Assembly: GCA_017550655.1 (NCBI GenBank)
Contig: JAFZOK010000013.1
Coordinates: 682,001-746,000 of the forward strand
Direction of reading: 5' to 3'
DNA: 64,000 nucleotides
Origin: Bacteroidales bacterium
GTDB taxonomy: Bacteria; Bacteroidota; Bacteroidia; Bacteroidales; UBA932
Of the stretch, positions 1 to 8,736 are shown one piece after another. The notes beneath the pieces are model-generated. The model did not search any database. It was not told the origin of the DNA and was given only the letters and a program-made list of their open reading frames with translations. The position numbers were made by a program, and so were the translations under genes. The first letter of the stretch is position 1, and every line of letters begins with the position of its first letter.

Positions 1-1582
1 CCGGAACGCTTTGAGGACAAACCTCGTCCTTCTTCTGCGCAAGGCTGAGCATTGCCTGCAGTTTCTTTGAAGAGAATGGGCAGAACGGCTCGAAGGCGAT
101 GGAAAGGTTGGCGCAAATCTGGAGGCAAAGATTGAGGATTACGGCAACCCTCTTGGGATCTGTCTTGAATACCTTCCAAGGTTCGGTTTCCGTAAGGTAT
201 TTGTTGCCGAGCCTTGCAAGGTTCATTGCTTCCTTTATGGCATCGCGGAACTTGAAGTGTTCCAGGCAGTTGTTGAGGTTTGCCACAATCTCCGGAACGG
301 TCTCCATAAGCTTGCGGTCCTCCGGGGTGAGGTCTTCTTCCGCATAGCCCGGCACAACACCCTCGAAGTACTTGTTGGTAAGCACAAGGGCGCGGTTAAC
401 AAAGTTTCCGTATATGGCAACGAGCTCGCTGTTGTTGCGTGCCTGGAAATCTTTCCAGGTGAAATCGTTGTCCTTGGTCTCGGGAGCGTTGGCGCAGAGA
501 ACATATCTCATCACGTCCTGCTGGCCCGGGAACTGGTCCAGATATTCCTCCAGCCAGATAGCCCAGTTGCGGGAAGTGGAGATCTTGTCTCCCTCAAGGT
601 TCAGGAACTCGTTGGCTGGAACGTTTTCCGGCAGGATGTAGCCGTCTCCGTATGCCTTTAGCATAGACGGGAACACGATGCAGTGGAAGACAATGTTGTC
701 TTTGCCGATGAAGTGTATCATCCTGGTATCAGGGCTCTTCCACCATTTCTCCCAATCATCCGGAAGAAGTTCCCTGGTGTTGGAGATGTATCCGATAGGA
801 GCGTCGAACCACACGTAGAGAACCTTGCCCTTTGCATCCTCCAGCGGAACGGGAACTCCCCAGTCCAAGTCTCTGGTGACGGCTCTAGGCTTTAGGCCTC
901 CGTCTATCCAGCTCTTGCACTGGCCGTAAACGTTGGTCTTCCATTCCTTGTGGCCGTCTATGATCCATTCCTTTAGCCATCCCTCATATTTGTCAAGAGG
1001 AAGGTACCAGTGCCTGGTCATCTTCTTTACCGGTTTTTCTCCGCTGAGCCTGGAGTGAGGGTCAATCAGTTCCTCAGGCGACAGGGTGCTTCCGCACTTT
1101 TCGCACTGGTCTCCGTAAGCCTTGTCATTGCCGCACTTAGGGCAGGTACCCATAATGTAACGGTCCGCCAGGAAAACCTGGGCGGAAGGATCGTAGAACT
1201 GCTCGCTTTCCCTCTCGATGAACTTGCCCTCGTCGTAGAGCTTCTTGAAAAACTCGGAAGCGGTTTCTGCATGAATCTTTGAACTTGTCCTGGAGTAGAT
1301 GCTGAAACTGATTCCAAAACGGTTGAAGGAGTCCTTTATGATTGCGTGATACTTGTCTACGATTTCCTGTGGAGAGCATCCCAGATCTTTGGCTTTGAAG
1401 GTGATAGGAACGCCGTGCTCATCGCTTCCGCAGATGAATAGCACATCCTCTCCCTTCAGGCGGAGAAAACGGACATAGATGTCCGCAGGAACATAAACTC
1501 CTGCAAGGTGGCCGATGTGGACGCTTCCGTTTGCATACGGAAGGGCTGCGGTGATGAGATGTCTCTTGTAGTTCTTTTCCAT
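1..1582 (-). CDS. metG: methionyl-tRNA synthetase (3' end outside window)
   Basis: Charges tRNA-Met in the cytosol. The reading frame begins at the ATG whose complement is at 1580-1582 and is open for 527 codons to the window edge, so the C-terminus is missing. Class I signatures are visible: the HIGH box as VHIGHL near residue 22, the KMSKS box as KISTS at residues 333-337, and a zinc knuckle made of two C-x2-C pairs starting at Cys147. The HIGH-zinc-KMSKS order is that of bacterial MetG. It lies just downstream of dnaG on the same strand with a 6-base gap, so cotranscription with recA and dnaG is likely. A C-terminal tRNA-binding domain, common in this family, cannot be assessed. Confidence 0.97.
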   Translation of the reverse strand, partial: MEKNYKRHLITAALPYANGSVHIGHLAGVYVPADIYVRFLRLKGEDVLFICGSDEHGVPITFKAKDLGCSPQEIVDKYHAIIKDSFNRFGISFSIYSRTSSKIHAETASEFFKKLYDEGKFIERESEQFYDPSAQVFLADRYIMGTCPKCGNDKAYGDQCEKCGSTLSPEELIDPHSRLSGEKPVKKMTRHWYLPLDKYEGWLKEWIIDGHKEWKTNVYGQCKSWIDGGLKPRAVTRDLDWGVPVPLEDAKGKVLYVWFDAPIGYISNTRELLPDDWEKWWKSPDTRMIHFIGKDNIVFHCIVFPSMLKAYGDGYILPENVPANEFLNLEGDKISTSRNWAIWLEEYLDQFPGQQDVMRYVLCANAPETKDNDFTWKDFQARNNSELVAIYGNFVNRALVLTNKYFEGVVPGYAEEDLTPEDRKLMETVPEIVANLNNCLEHFKFRDAIKEAMNLARLGNKYLTETEPWKVFKTDPKRVAVILNLCLQICANLSIAFEPFCPFSSKKLQAMLSLAQKKDEVCPQSVP

Positions 1583-1588
1583 GTCTTT

Positions 1589-3574
1589 CTATTTGGCGAA
1601 TTTAGCCTCGCGGAGCAGCCGGCTCTTTATTGTGGACAGCTGCTGGATCTGCTTGGTCAGCTTCTTGCTTTCCTCTTCCTGTGAAGGCTCCAGGCTCAGC
1701 AGTTTGCTCCGAAGGCTTGCAAGGCGCGAATTTATAACTTTTGATTTATATACGTAAACGGTTCTGGGCAAAACTGCAGACAGATTTTTGCCGATGCTCT
1801 CTACAGAGCTCTCTATCTTCTCGCTTCGGAAACGGTAGGAGGAAGACAGAATCTCAATGGCGGTGTCTGAAATCTCCTGTTCCATACTGCTCATGAAAAA
1901 CCGTTCCACTTCCGTGGTGCTGTCTCCTGCCTTGATGTTCTCAAAGTAGAGGTCGAAGATTTTCTTAAGCACAGGATCGGTAATCTGCAGTCCGTCAACC
2001 TGGAGCGTCTGCTGAATATATTCGGATACGGTTGGCTCGTAGACTTTTTCCGCTCCAACCATTGCGTTGTGGAGGTTATGGAGTGTCTGCCTTCCGAATT
2101 TCAGGAGAAGATAGAGCAGGTCCCGCTCGCTTTTGCGGAGTTCGTCGTCCGCCTTGTCTTCAGGGGTCTTCTGCTGGACCGCCTTTCGGTAGGCTGAAGG
2201 ATCCTGCCTGGAAACATACTGCCTCTGCCCGGACTGATAGGTGGCAGCCTGGCTCATCCTTTCCTGCCGGAGGGCGTTGACTTTTTCCGTAAAGTCTTCC
2301 CTTCCGATACCGAGAAGATCGGATGCTTTGGTAATGTAGGCGGAACGGAAACCGGCATCGTCTATCATCGAGACACTTAGGGCAATCTCGTTAATCATCT
2401 TACCTTCCTCGTAAGGGTCTCCGTTGAGGTTCCTTGAAAGGTTTCTGAACTGATAGACGATGAAGTCCTCCTCGCTCTTTTCCAGAAAGTCTTCCAGTTC
2501 CGCCCTGGAATGGGTTCTGGCAAAAGAATCCGGATCCTCTCCGCCCGGAATAAGGACAACTTTCACGTTCATTCCCTTTTGGAGAAATAGGTTGATGCCC
2601 TTCAGCGCGGCGTTTACTCCGGCTTTGTCCCCGTCGTAAATTATGGTGATTTTCTGGGTGAACCTTTTAAGCAGCAGCACTTGCTCTTCTGTAAGGGCGG
2701 TTCCACAACTTGCCACCACATTCTCTATTCCGGCCTGGTGCATGGAGATAACGTCCGTGTAGCCTTCTACCAGATAGCAGTTTTTCCTCTGCGATATGGC
2801 GTTGCGGGCCTCGTAAAGCCCGTAAAGAACCGTCTTCTTGTGATAGATTTCGCTATCCGGAGAATTCATGTACTTGACTGGACTTTTCTCGGAAGAGAGG
2901 ATTCTTCCTCCAAAGGCCACTATCTTGCCGTTTACCGAGCGGATAGGGAAGATTACCCTTTCGTGGAACTTGTCCGTAACCTCTCCGGCATAAGGCCCGT
3001 CCTGCTTTTCTACGGAAAGGCCCAGTTCCAGAAGGAGATTCTTCTTGTATCCTGCAGCAACGGCTTCCTTTGTAAAGGCATCTTTTTCCTTCTTGGAGTA
3101 TCCCAGTTGGAATTCCCTGATAGTCTCGTCCGTAAAGCCTCTTTCCCTGAAATAGGACAGTCCTACGCTGCGGCCCTCTTCCGTGTTCAGAAGGGCGTTG
3201 GTGAAGTACTTGCCGGCGTATTCGTTGATTATAAGGAGAGAATCGCGATGGTTCTTTCTCTGTATTTCCTCAAAGCTTTCCTGGACATCGTTGACCTCTA
3301 TTCCGTATTTGTTGCCAAGCCACTTGAGAGCCTCCACATAGGTCATCTGCTCGTGCTTCATCAGGAAGGATATGGCATTGCCTTTCTCGTGGCATCCGAA
3401 GCAGTTGAAATACTGCCTGGAGGGGGAGACGTGGAAACTCGGTGTCTTCTCCTGGTGGAAAGGACAACATGCCACGTAATCGGAGCCTTGCCTTTTCAAA
3501 GGGACAAAGTCTCCGATTACCTGGACGATGTCTATAGCGTCCCGGATCCTTGCTATGGTAGCCTGGTCTATCAT
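1589..3574 (-). CDS. dnaG: DNA primase DnaG
   Basis: Makes RNA primers for DNA replication at the fork. The 661 residues have the usual primase layout: an N-terminal CHC2 zinc finger with ligands Cys37, His40, Cys58 and Cys61, then the catalytic core with a TOPRIM segment around YLVEGYTDVISM and acidic metal-binding residues in IIYDGDKAG. The C-terminal helical region should contact the DnaB helicase and is poorly conserved, as usual. The start MIDQATI is the normal family start. It sits 8 bases downstream of recA and 6 bases upstream of metG, all on the minus strand, suggesting a recA-dnaG-metG transcript. Confidence 0.98.
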   Translation of the reverse strand: MIDQATIARIRDAIDIVQVIGDFVPLKRQGSDYVACCPFHQEKTPSFHVSPSRQYFNCFGCHEKGNAISFLMKHEQMTYVEALKWLGNKYGIEVNDVQESFEEIQRKNHRDSLLIINEYAGKYFTNALLNTEEGRSVGLSYFRERGFTDETIREFQLGYSKKEKDAFTKEAVAAGYKKNLLLELGLSVEKQDGPYAGEVTDKFHERVIFPIRSVNGKIVAFGGRILSSEKSPVKYMNSPDSEIYHKKTVLYGLYEARNAISQRKNCYLVEGYTDVISMHQAGIENVVASCGTALTEEQVLLLKRFTQKITIIYDGDKAGVNAALKGINLFLQKGMNVKVVLIPGGEDPDSFARTHSRAELEDFLEKSEEDFIVYQFRNLSRNLNGDPYEEGKMINEIALSVSMIDDAGFRSAYITKASDLLGIGREDFTEKVNALRQERMSQAATYQSGQRQYVSRQDPSAYRKAVQQKTPEDKADDELRKSERDLLYLLLKFGRQTLHNLHNAMVGAEKVYEPTVSEYIQQTLQVDGLQITDPVLKKIFDLYFENIKAGDSTTEVERFFMSSMEQEISDTAIEILSSSYRFRSEKIESSVESIGKNLSAVLPRTVYVYKSKVINSRLASLRSKLLSLEPSQEEESKKLTKQIQQLSTIKSRLLREAKFAK

Positions 3575-3582
3575 CCGGAATG

Positions 3583-4626
3583 TCAGTCGTTGACTGTCTT
3601 GAGAGCCTCTCTGACCTTGGCTTCGATTTCCTCGCAGAGTTCAGGATTGTCTCTAAGAAGCTGCTTTACGGCATCTCTTCCCTGGGCCAGTTTGGACTCG
3701 TTGTAGCTGAACCAGCTTCCGCTCTTCTTGATTACGCCGAGCTCTACTCCAAGATCCACGATTTCTCCAAGTTTGGAGATGCCTTCTCCGAAGACGATAT
3801 CGAATTCCGCCTTGCGGAAAGGAGGTGCCATCTTGTTCTTTACAACCTTGACTCTTGCACGGTTTCCGGTAGCGTCGTCTCCGTCCTTGAGCTGCTGTGT
3901 CTTGCGCACGTCCAGACGCACGGAAGCGTAGAACTTGAGGGCGTTTCCGCCGGTTGTGGTCTCAGGATTACCGAACATTATGCCGATCTTCTCCCTGAGC
4001 TGGTTGATGAAGATGCAGCAGGTGTTGGTCTTTGATATGTTGGCGGTAAGCTTCCTAAGGGCCTGGCTCATGAGCCTTGCCTGGAGGCCCACTTTGCTGT
4101 CTCCCATATCTCCCTCGATCTCGGCCTTTGGGGTAAGGGCGGCAACGGAGTCTATTACCACTATGTCTATTGCTCCTGAACGGATCAGGCTGTCTGCAAT
4201 CTCCAGGGCCTGCTCTCCGTTATCCGGCTGGGAAATGAGCAGAGTGTCCACGTTTACGCCCAGTTTCTTGGCGTAAGTGCGGTCAAAGGCGTGCTCCGCG
4301 TCTATCATTGCTGCTATTCCTCCAGCCTTCTGGGCCTCTGCAATGGCGTGGATGGCCAGCGTTGTCTTTCCGCTGCTCTCCGGCCCGTAGATTTCTATTA
4401 CCCTTCCTCTAGGATATCCTCCGATTCCCAACGCGTGGTCAAGTGCAATTGAACCTGTCGGGATAATTGACACGTCGAACTTTGGCTGGTCTCCCAATTT
4501 CATGATAGTTCCCTTGCCGAAATCCTTCTCAATCTTGTCCAATGTGGCCTGCAAGGCCTTCAGCTTCTCGGCGTTTACGCCTCCTGCCTGCTCAGTAGCG
4601 GCAACCTTCTCTTTCTCTTTAGCCAT
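3583..4626 (-). CDS. recA: recombinase RecA
   Basis: Forms the ATP-dependent filament on single-stranded DNA for homologous recombination and DNA repair. The 347 residues match normal RecA length. Walker A is GPESSGKTT at residues 81-89, and the DNA-binding loop and the conserved [13 protein letters not shown] segment are present. It is the first gene of a likely recA-dnaG-metG operon. The gene for the RecA modulator RecX lies 3.5 kb away on the other strand, so the pair is split but still near. A Bacteroidetes -7 box (4659-4666) and a short palindrome (4712-4728) lie upstream, the second being a possible regulatory site. Confidence 0.99.
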   Translation of the reverse strand: MAKEKEKVAATEQAGGVNAEKLKALQATLDKIEKDFGKGTIMKLGDQPKFDVSIIPTGSIALDHALGIGGYPRGRVIEIYGPESSGKTTLAIHAIAEAQKAGGIAAMIDAEHAFDRTYAKKLGVNVDTLLISQPDNGEQALEIADSLIRSGAIDIVVIDSVAALTPKAEIEGDMGDSKVGLQARLMSQALRKLTANISKTNTCCIFINQLREKIGIMFGNPETTTGGNALKFYASVRLDVRKTQQLKDGDDATGNRARVKVVKNKMAPPFRKAEFDIVFGEGISKLGEIVDLGVELGVIKKSGSWFSYNESKLAQGRDAVKQLLRDNPELCEEIEAKVREALKTVND

Positions 4627-4658
4627 AATGATATTTTTTAGTTGTGTTTATAACCTTA

Positions 4659-4666
4659 CAAATATA
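4659..4666 (-). promoter_or_regulatory. -7 box of the recA promoter
   Basis: Read on the minus strand this is TATATTTG, a perfect match to the Bacteroidetes -7 element TAnnTTTG, about 33 bases before the recA start. A TTTG at the expected -33 spacing is not obvious; the nearest one is 27 bases away. Confidence 0.6.
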
Positions 4667-4711
4667 ATTAAATCTGTTGTGATTTTCACGATGCAAAAAT
4701 AAAGTCTGGTT

Positions 4712-4728
4712 TTGACAGGTCTTGTCAA
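4712..4728. promoter_or_regulatory. palindrome between recA and rlmN, possible operator
   Basis: TTGACA-N5-TGTCAA is a perfect 6-base inverted repeat in the 162-base divergent region between recA and rlmN. It lies about 45 bases upstream of the recA -7 box and about 35 bases upstream of the rlmN -7 box. The arms do not match the E. coli or Bacillus LexA consensus. Use as an SOS operator is only a guess from its position. Confidence 0.35.
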
Positions 4729-4762
4729 GAAATAAAAATTTTCAAAACGAGTCCCAATGCCT

Positions 4763-4770
4763 TACCTTTG
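4763..4770 (+). promoter_or_regulatory. -7 box of the rlmN promoter
   Basis: TACCTTTG matches TAnnTTTG. The implied transcript start is near 4775, giving a leader of about 14 bases before the rlmN ATG at 4789. No clear TTTG is seen at -33. Confidence 0.6.
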
Positions 4771-4788
4771 TACTGAAGAGGGATTATT

Positions 4789-5844
4789 ATGAAACAGAAA
4801 CTGCTGGGCCTGACACTGGATGAACTCAAAGCGATATGCCTTGAGGAAGGTTTGCCTGCATTTACAGCAAAGCAGATTTGCCAGTGGCTCTACCGGAAAA
4901 GGGTGGTTTCTTTCTCCGCGATGACAAATCTTTCCCTGAAGACAAGGGCTCTGCTGGACGAAAAGTACGAGATAGGGGCCGTGCCTTTCTTCAAGTATGC
5001 CCAGAGCAAGGACGGTACAAAAAAGTATCTGTTTGAAGTTTCTGAAGGCAATTTCATAGAGGCGGTGATGATTCCCGACAAGGACCGCAAGACCCTGTGC
5101 GTGTCTTCCCAGGCCGGCTGCAGGATGAACTGCCGTTTCTGCATGACCGGAAGGCAGGGATTCCACGGCAACCTGGATACGGCACAGATTCTCTCCCAGT
5201 TCTTCTACATCGCTGAGGCGGAAGACCTTACAAATGCCGTTTTTATGGGAATGGGGGAGCCTCTGGACAATCTGGATAATGTGCTAAGAGCTATAGAAGT
5301 TCTGACTTCAGATTGGGGATGCGGCTGGAGCCCGAAGAGGATAACCGTCAGTTCCATTGGGGTAAACAAGGCGGTAAAGGGCGAGGCGAAGTCTCCTTTG
5401 GAAAGATTCCTGGACGAGAGCCGGGCGCATCTGGCCATTAGCCTTCACAACCCGTTCCATCCGGAAAGGCTGGTCCTTATGCCTTCCGAGGCGGCGTTCC
5501 CGTTGGAAGAAACCCTCAGAATAATACGCAGATACGACTTTACCGGCCAGAGAAGGGTGAGTTTCGAGTATATAATGTTCCGCAATCTCAGCGATACCCC
5601 AACTCATGCAGAGGCTTTGGTTTCTCTGCTAAAGGGGCTGGAATGCAGGGTGAACCTCATCCGCTTCCACGACATCGGCGACACGGAATACATTCCTTCA
5701 GACATGAAGGCCGTGGAGCGTTTCCAGCAGATTCTGGGCGCTGCGGGCATTACTGCAACTCTCAGGGCGTCAAGGGGGCAGGATATTGAGGCGGCCTGCG
5801 GAATGCTCAGCGGAAAAGAAAAGAATAACAAAACAAATAAATAG
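4789..5844 (+). CDS. rlmN: dual-specificity 23S rRNA/tRNA adenine-C2 methyltransferase RlmN
   Basis: Radical-SAM enzyme that methylates C2 of A2503 in 23S rRNA (and A37 of some tRNAs). The 351 residues are typical. The [4Fe-4S] cluster motif C-x3-C-x2-C uses Cys111, Cys115 and Cys118. A C-terminal Cys in IEAACGM fits the methyl-carrying cysteine, and the conserved GMGEPLDN segment is present. It heads a plus-strand run, followed after 6 bases by the patatin gene. The start is set by the promoter a few bases upstream and by the RlmN-like N-terminus. Confidence 0.97.
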   Translation: MKQKLLGLTLDELKAICLEEGLPAFTAKQICQWLYRKRVVSFSAMTNLSLKTRALLDEKYEIGAVPFFKYAQSKDGTKKYLFEVSEGNFIEAVMIPDKDRKTLCVSSQAGCRMNCRFCMTGRQGFHGNLDTAQILSQFFYIAEAEDLTNAVFMGMGEPLDNLDNVLRAIEVLTSDWGCGWSPKRITVSSIGVNKAVKGEAKSPLERFLDESRAHLAISLHNPFHPERLVLMPSEAAFPLEETLRIIRRYDFTGQRRVSFEYIMFRNLSDTPTHAEALVSLLKGLECRVNLIRFHDIGDTEYIPSDMKAVERFQQILGAAGITATLRASRGQDIEAACGMLSGKEKNNKTNK

Positions 5845-5850
5845 TTCTCT

Positions 5851-8148
5851 ATGGAAAAACTGAAAAGACTGCTGCTTTCGTTCCTGATATTGCTTATTGC
5901 AGCAGGAACCGTTCCGGCTCAGAAGAAGGCCAAAACCGGCAAGCCGCAGAAGAAGATCCAGGTGGGTCTGGTTCTGTGCGGTGGAGGTGCAAAGGGTGCG
6001 GCTCACATCGGCGCAATCAAAAAGCTGGAAGAAGTGGGAATCCGGCCGGACATCATCACGGGAACTTCTATGGGTGCGCTCATAGGAGGTTTGTATGCAA
6101 TGGGTTACAGTTCCGCCCAGATGGATTCCATCATCTCAAATGCAGACTGGGATTATCTTCTATCCGACAATGTCAAGCGTGAAGATCTGAACTTCGCTGT
6201 AAAGCAGGATGAGGACAAGTTCTTTGCGAACATTCCGTTTTCTTCCCTTGCCATAGAGAATCTGACTTCCAAGCAAAAGAAGGAAAGCGATAAGGGCTTC
6301 CACCTGCCGGGAGGCTTCGTGAGAGGAAACAATGTGCTCAACCTTCTCAACGGACTGGCCTTGGGCTATCAGGATTCCATTGATTTCAAGACACTTCCTA
6401 TACCTTTTGCCTGTCTCGCGACAGACTTGGCCACGGGAGATGAGGTGGTGCTGGACCACGGTTACCTTCCTTTGAGCATGAGGGCCAGTATGGCCATTCC
6501 GGGATTCTTCGCTCCGGTGGAAATAGACGGAAAGGTTCTGGTAGACGGAGGAGTGGTTAACAATTTCCCGGTAGACGTTGCAAAACAGATGGGAGCGGAC
6601 ATAGTGATTGGAGTGGATGTGCAGTCGGACCTCGCCAAGGCCGAAGACCTGAAGAGTATCGATGCTGTCCTTATGCAGCTCATAGGCCTTATGGGGAATG
6701 ACCTGTTTATGGAGAACCAGAAGAAGACAGACATTTATATACGTCCAGACGTGTCCAAGTACGGAACCCTCAGTTTCAGCAAGGAAGCTGTAGACTCTCT
6801 GATGATTAACGGCTACAAGGCTGCAGATGAAAGGGATGAGATGCTTAGGGCTCTGGCAAAGCTTCTTGGAGAAAACCGCGGGGATTCAGGTGTGGAGAAA
6901 GCAGTAGAGATAGACAAGACAATGCTCAAGCTGGGAAAGATAACCTGCGACGGTGTGGATGACTGGGACCGCAACTGGCTTCTCAAGCTTGCCGGCCTCC
7001 AGGAGAATACCGAGGTGAGTGGAGTCCAGATAAACAACGCCCTTTCTCTTTTCACCGGAACACAGGCCTTTTCCCAGGTTACCTACACTCTGACAAAGGA
7101 ACCTTATGTCAAGGACGCTTCCGGACTTCCTGTGTACAACCTCAGGTTCAAATTCGTGAAGGGAGCTTCCAATATGGTGAGTATCGGTGCAAGATACGAC
7201 ACGGAAGAGGCTGCCGCAATGCTTATGAGGCTTAGTGTCAACCAGTCCGCTCTCCACGGCTCCAAGGGAGACCTGACCGCCCGCCTAAGCTTCAACCCTT
7301 ATGTCAAGGTGGGCTACGAATATGTTTTCCGCACCTTCCCTCGCCTGGAGGTTGAATACACGCTGGCAAAGAAAGACGTTAACATCTATTCTGACAAAAC
7401 TTCCAAGAACAACATAGCATTCATTTATAACGGATTGGAAGCGGCATTTGCCAACATCAAGTATTTCAGGGCTTTTGACGTGAGGCTCGGAACGCGTCTG
7501 GAAAACTTCAAGTTCACCAAGTTCATCACCAGCAGGGAAACAGACGAGCACATCAAGGCCAAGAGCTATTTCTCTTTCTTCGGACGTGCCGTGATGGATA
7601 CGCGAGACAGCAAATATTTCTCGGAGAGCGGTTCCTTCATGCAATTTGACGCTTCTGCCTATCTGTTTGGCTTCCACCACGGATTCAAGCCGTTTACTTC
7701 TTTCAGATTAGACTTCAGCACCATTTTCAACTTGGGCAACGGCTATGCCATCCAGCCTCATGTTTACGGAAGAATCAATATCCGCAACCGCCTGGAAGTT
7801 CCTTTCTACAACTTCCTCGGAGGCTCTGAGCCAAGCCGTTATCTTGAGCAGCAGATTCCTTTCATCGGCATCAACTATGCCAACGCCTTTGACAATTCGG
7901 TTTCCGTATTCAGGGCAGACCTCCGCAAGAAAGTAGGCAAGAAGCATTACTTCTATCTGATTGGAAACTACCTGCGTACAGACAAGAGTGCAGACAAGAT
8001 GCTCAGCTTCGACCGCAAAGGTTACTGGGGAGTGGGAGCCCAGTATTCCATGCAGACCAAGCTCGGTCCTCTGACTTTCAACATCCACTGGAGCGACGTC
8101 AACAAGAAGAAGGTAGGAGCTTACCTTTCGTTCGGCTATTTCTTCTAG
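5851..8148 (+). CDS. patatin-like phospholipase with C-terminal outer-membrane beta-barrel
   Basis: A 765-residue exported protein. The N-terminus has a signal peptide ending near VPAQ. Residues about 37-330 form a patatin domain: the oxyanion-hole motif GGGAKG at 44-49, the nucleophile motif GTSMG at 71-75 (Ser73), and the catalytic Asp in DGG at about 232. The second half is rich in alternating aromatic and polar strands and ends in the aromatic GYFF, as expected for a BamA/Omp85-like barrel. This resembles type Vd autotransporters such as PlpD, with lipase activity expected outside the barrel or in the periplasm. Substrate and final location are unknown. It is tightly packed between rlmN and recX. 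Confidence 0.9.
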   Translation: MEKLKRLLLSFLILLIAAGTVPAQKKAKTGKPQKKIQVGLVLCGGGAKGAAHIGAIKKLEEVGIRPDIITGTSMGALIGGLYAMGYSSAQMDSIISNADWDYLLSDNVKREDLNFAVKQDEDKFFANIPFSSLAIENLTSKQKKESDKGFHLPGGFVRGNNVLNLLNGLALGYQDSIDFKTLPIPFACLATDLATGDEVVLDHGYLPLSMRASMAIPGFFAPVEIDGKVLVDGGVVNNFPVDVAKQMGADIVIGVDVQSDLAKAEDLKSIDAVLMQLIGLMGNDLFMENQKKTDIYIRPDVSKYGTLSFSKEAVDSLMINGYKAADERDEMLRALAKLLGENRGDSGVEKAVEIDKTMLKLGKITCDGVDDWDRNWLLKLAGLQENTEVSGVQINNALSLFTGTQAFSQVTYTLTKEPYVKDASGLPVYNLRFKFVKGASNMVSIGARYDTEEAAAMLMRLSVNQSALHGSKGDLTARLSFNPYVKVGYEYVFRTFPRLEVEYTLAKKDVNIYSDKTSKNNIAFIYNGLEAAFANIKYFRAFDVRLGTRLENFKFTKFITSRETDEHIKAKSYFSFFGRAVMDTRDSKYFSESGSFMQFDASAYLFGFHHGFKPFTSFRLDFSTIFNLGNGYAIQPHVYGRINIRNRLEVPFYNFLGGSEPSRYLEQQIPFIGINYANAFDNSVSVFRADLRKKVGKKHYFYLIGNYLRTDKSADKMLSFDRKGYWGVGAQYSMQTKLGPLTFNIHWSDVNKKKVGAYLSFGYFF

Positions 8149-8151
8149 GAT

Positions 8152-8736
8152 ATGGATTCTCAGCAGGCCAGGACTCGTTTGATGGCGGAGTGCTCCAGAA
8201 AGGAAATCTCCGCCCGTCAGGCATGCCAATGGCTGATGAAACACGAGATACCTGAATCTGAAACAAAGCAAATCGTCAACACTCTCGTAAAAGACAAGTA
8301 CATAGACGATTCCCGCTTTGCCAAAGCCTTCACAAGAGACAAGCTCCGATTCTCAAAATGGGGCCCTGAAAAGATTCTCCAGGGCCTCGGCGATGCCGGC
8401 ATTGACAAGTCCATCGCCGAGAAAACCGTCAAAGAAGAAGAGTCTCTCGCCATCCAGATCCTCAGCGACCTTCTTTCAAAAAAACAGAAGGAGCTTGAAA
8501 AGAAGCAGGAAAAGAGAATCGCCGAGACTCAAAATCAGATAGAACTCCTCAAAGATAAACTCGGCGATATTGAAACCCAGAAAGAAAGAGCTTCTTTGCA
8601 AAGGAAAATCTACACACTGCAGACCAAGATCCGCTCCTCAAACCAGCAGACCCGTTCTGCCCTTATGGCCTTCGCTCTCCGCAAAGGTTTCTCCCTAAAA
8701 CAAATATCCTCCGCTTTGAAACAAATTGAAATATGA
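8152..8736 (+). CDS. recX: RecX-like regulator of RecA
   Basis: RecX proteins cap or destabilise RecA filaments. The first 100 residues have the triple-helix repeats expected of the family, including a segment around YIDDSRFAKAF and FSKWGPEKILQGL. Between roughly residues 100 and 165 there is a long, highly charged heptad-like stretch rich in Lys, Glu and Gln (likely a coiled coil), then a final RecX repeat ending in LKQISSAL. At 194 residues it is longer than common 150-residue RecX proteins because of this insert. It starts 3 bases after the patatin gene and its stop overlaps the GH84 start (ATGA). Confidence 0.88.
   Translation: MDSQQARTRLMAECSRKEISARQACQWLMKHEIPESETKQIVNTLVKDKYIDDSRFAKAFTRDKLRFSKWGPEKILQGLGDAGIDKSIAEKTVKEEESLAIQILSDLLSKKQKELEKKQEKRIAETQNQIELLKDKLGDIETQKERASLQRKIYTLQTKIRSSNQQTRSALMAFALRKGFSLKQISSALKQIEI

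Noticed and set aside
2681-3706. 341-residue plus-strand frame opposite dnaG
   Set aside because: Antisense shadow of dnaG and recA; the minus-strand frames have full family motifs.
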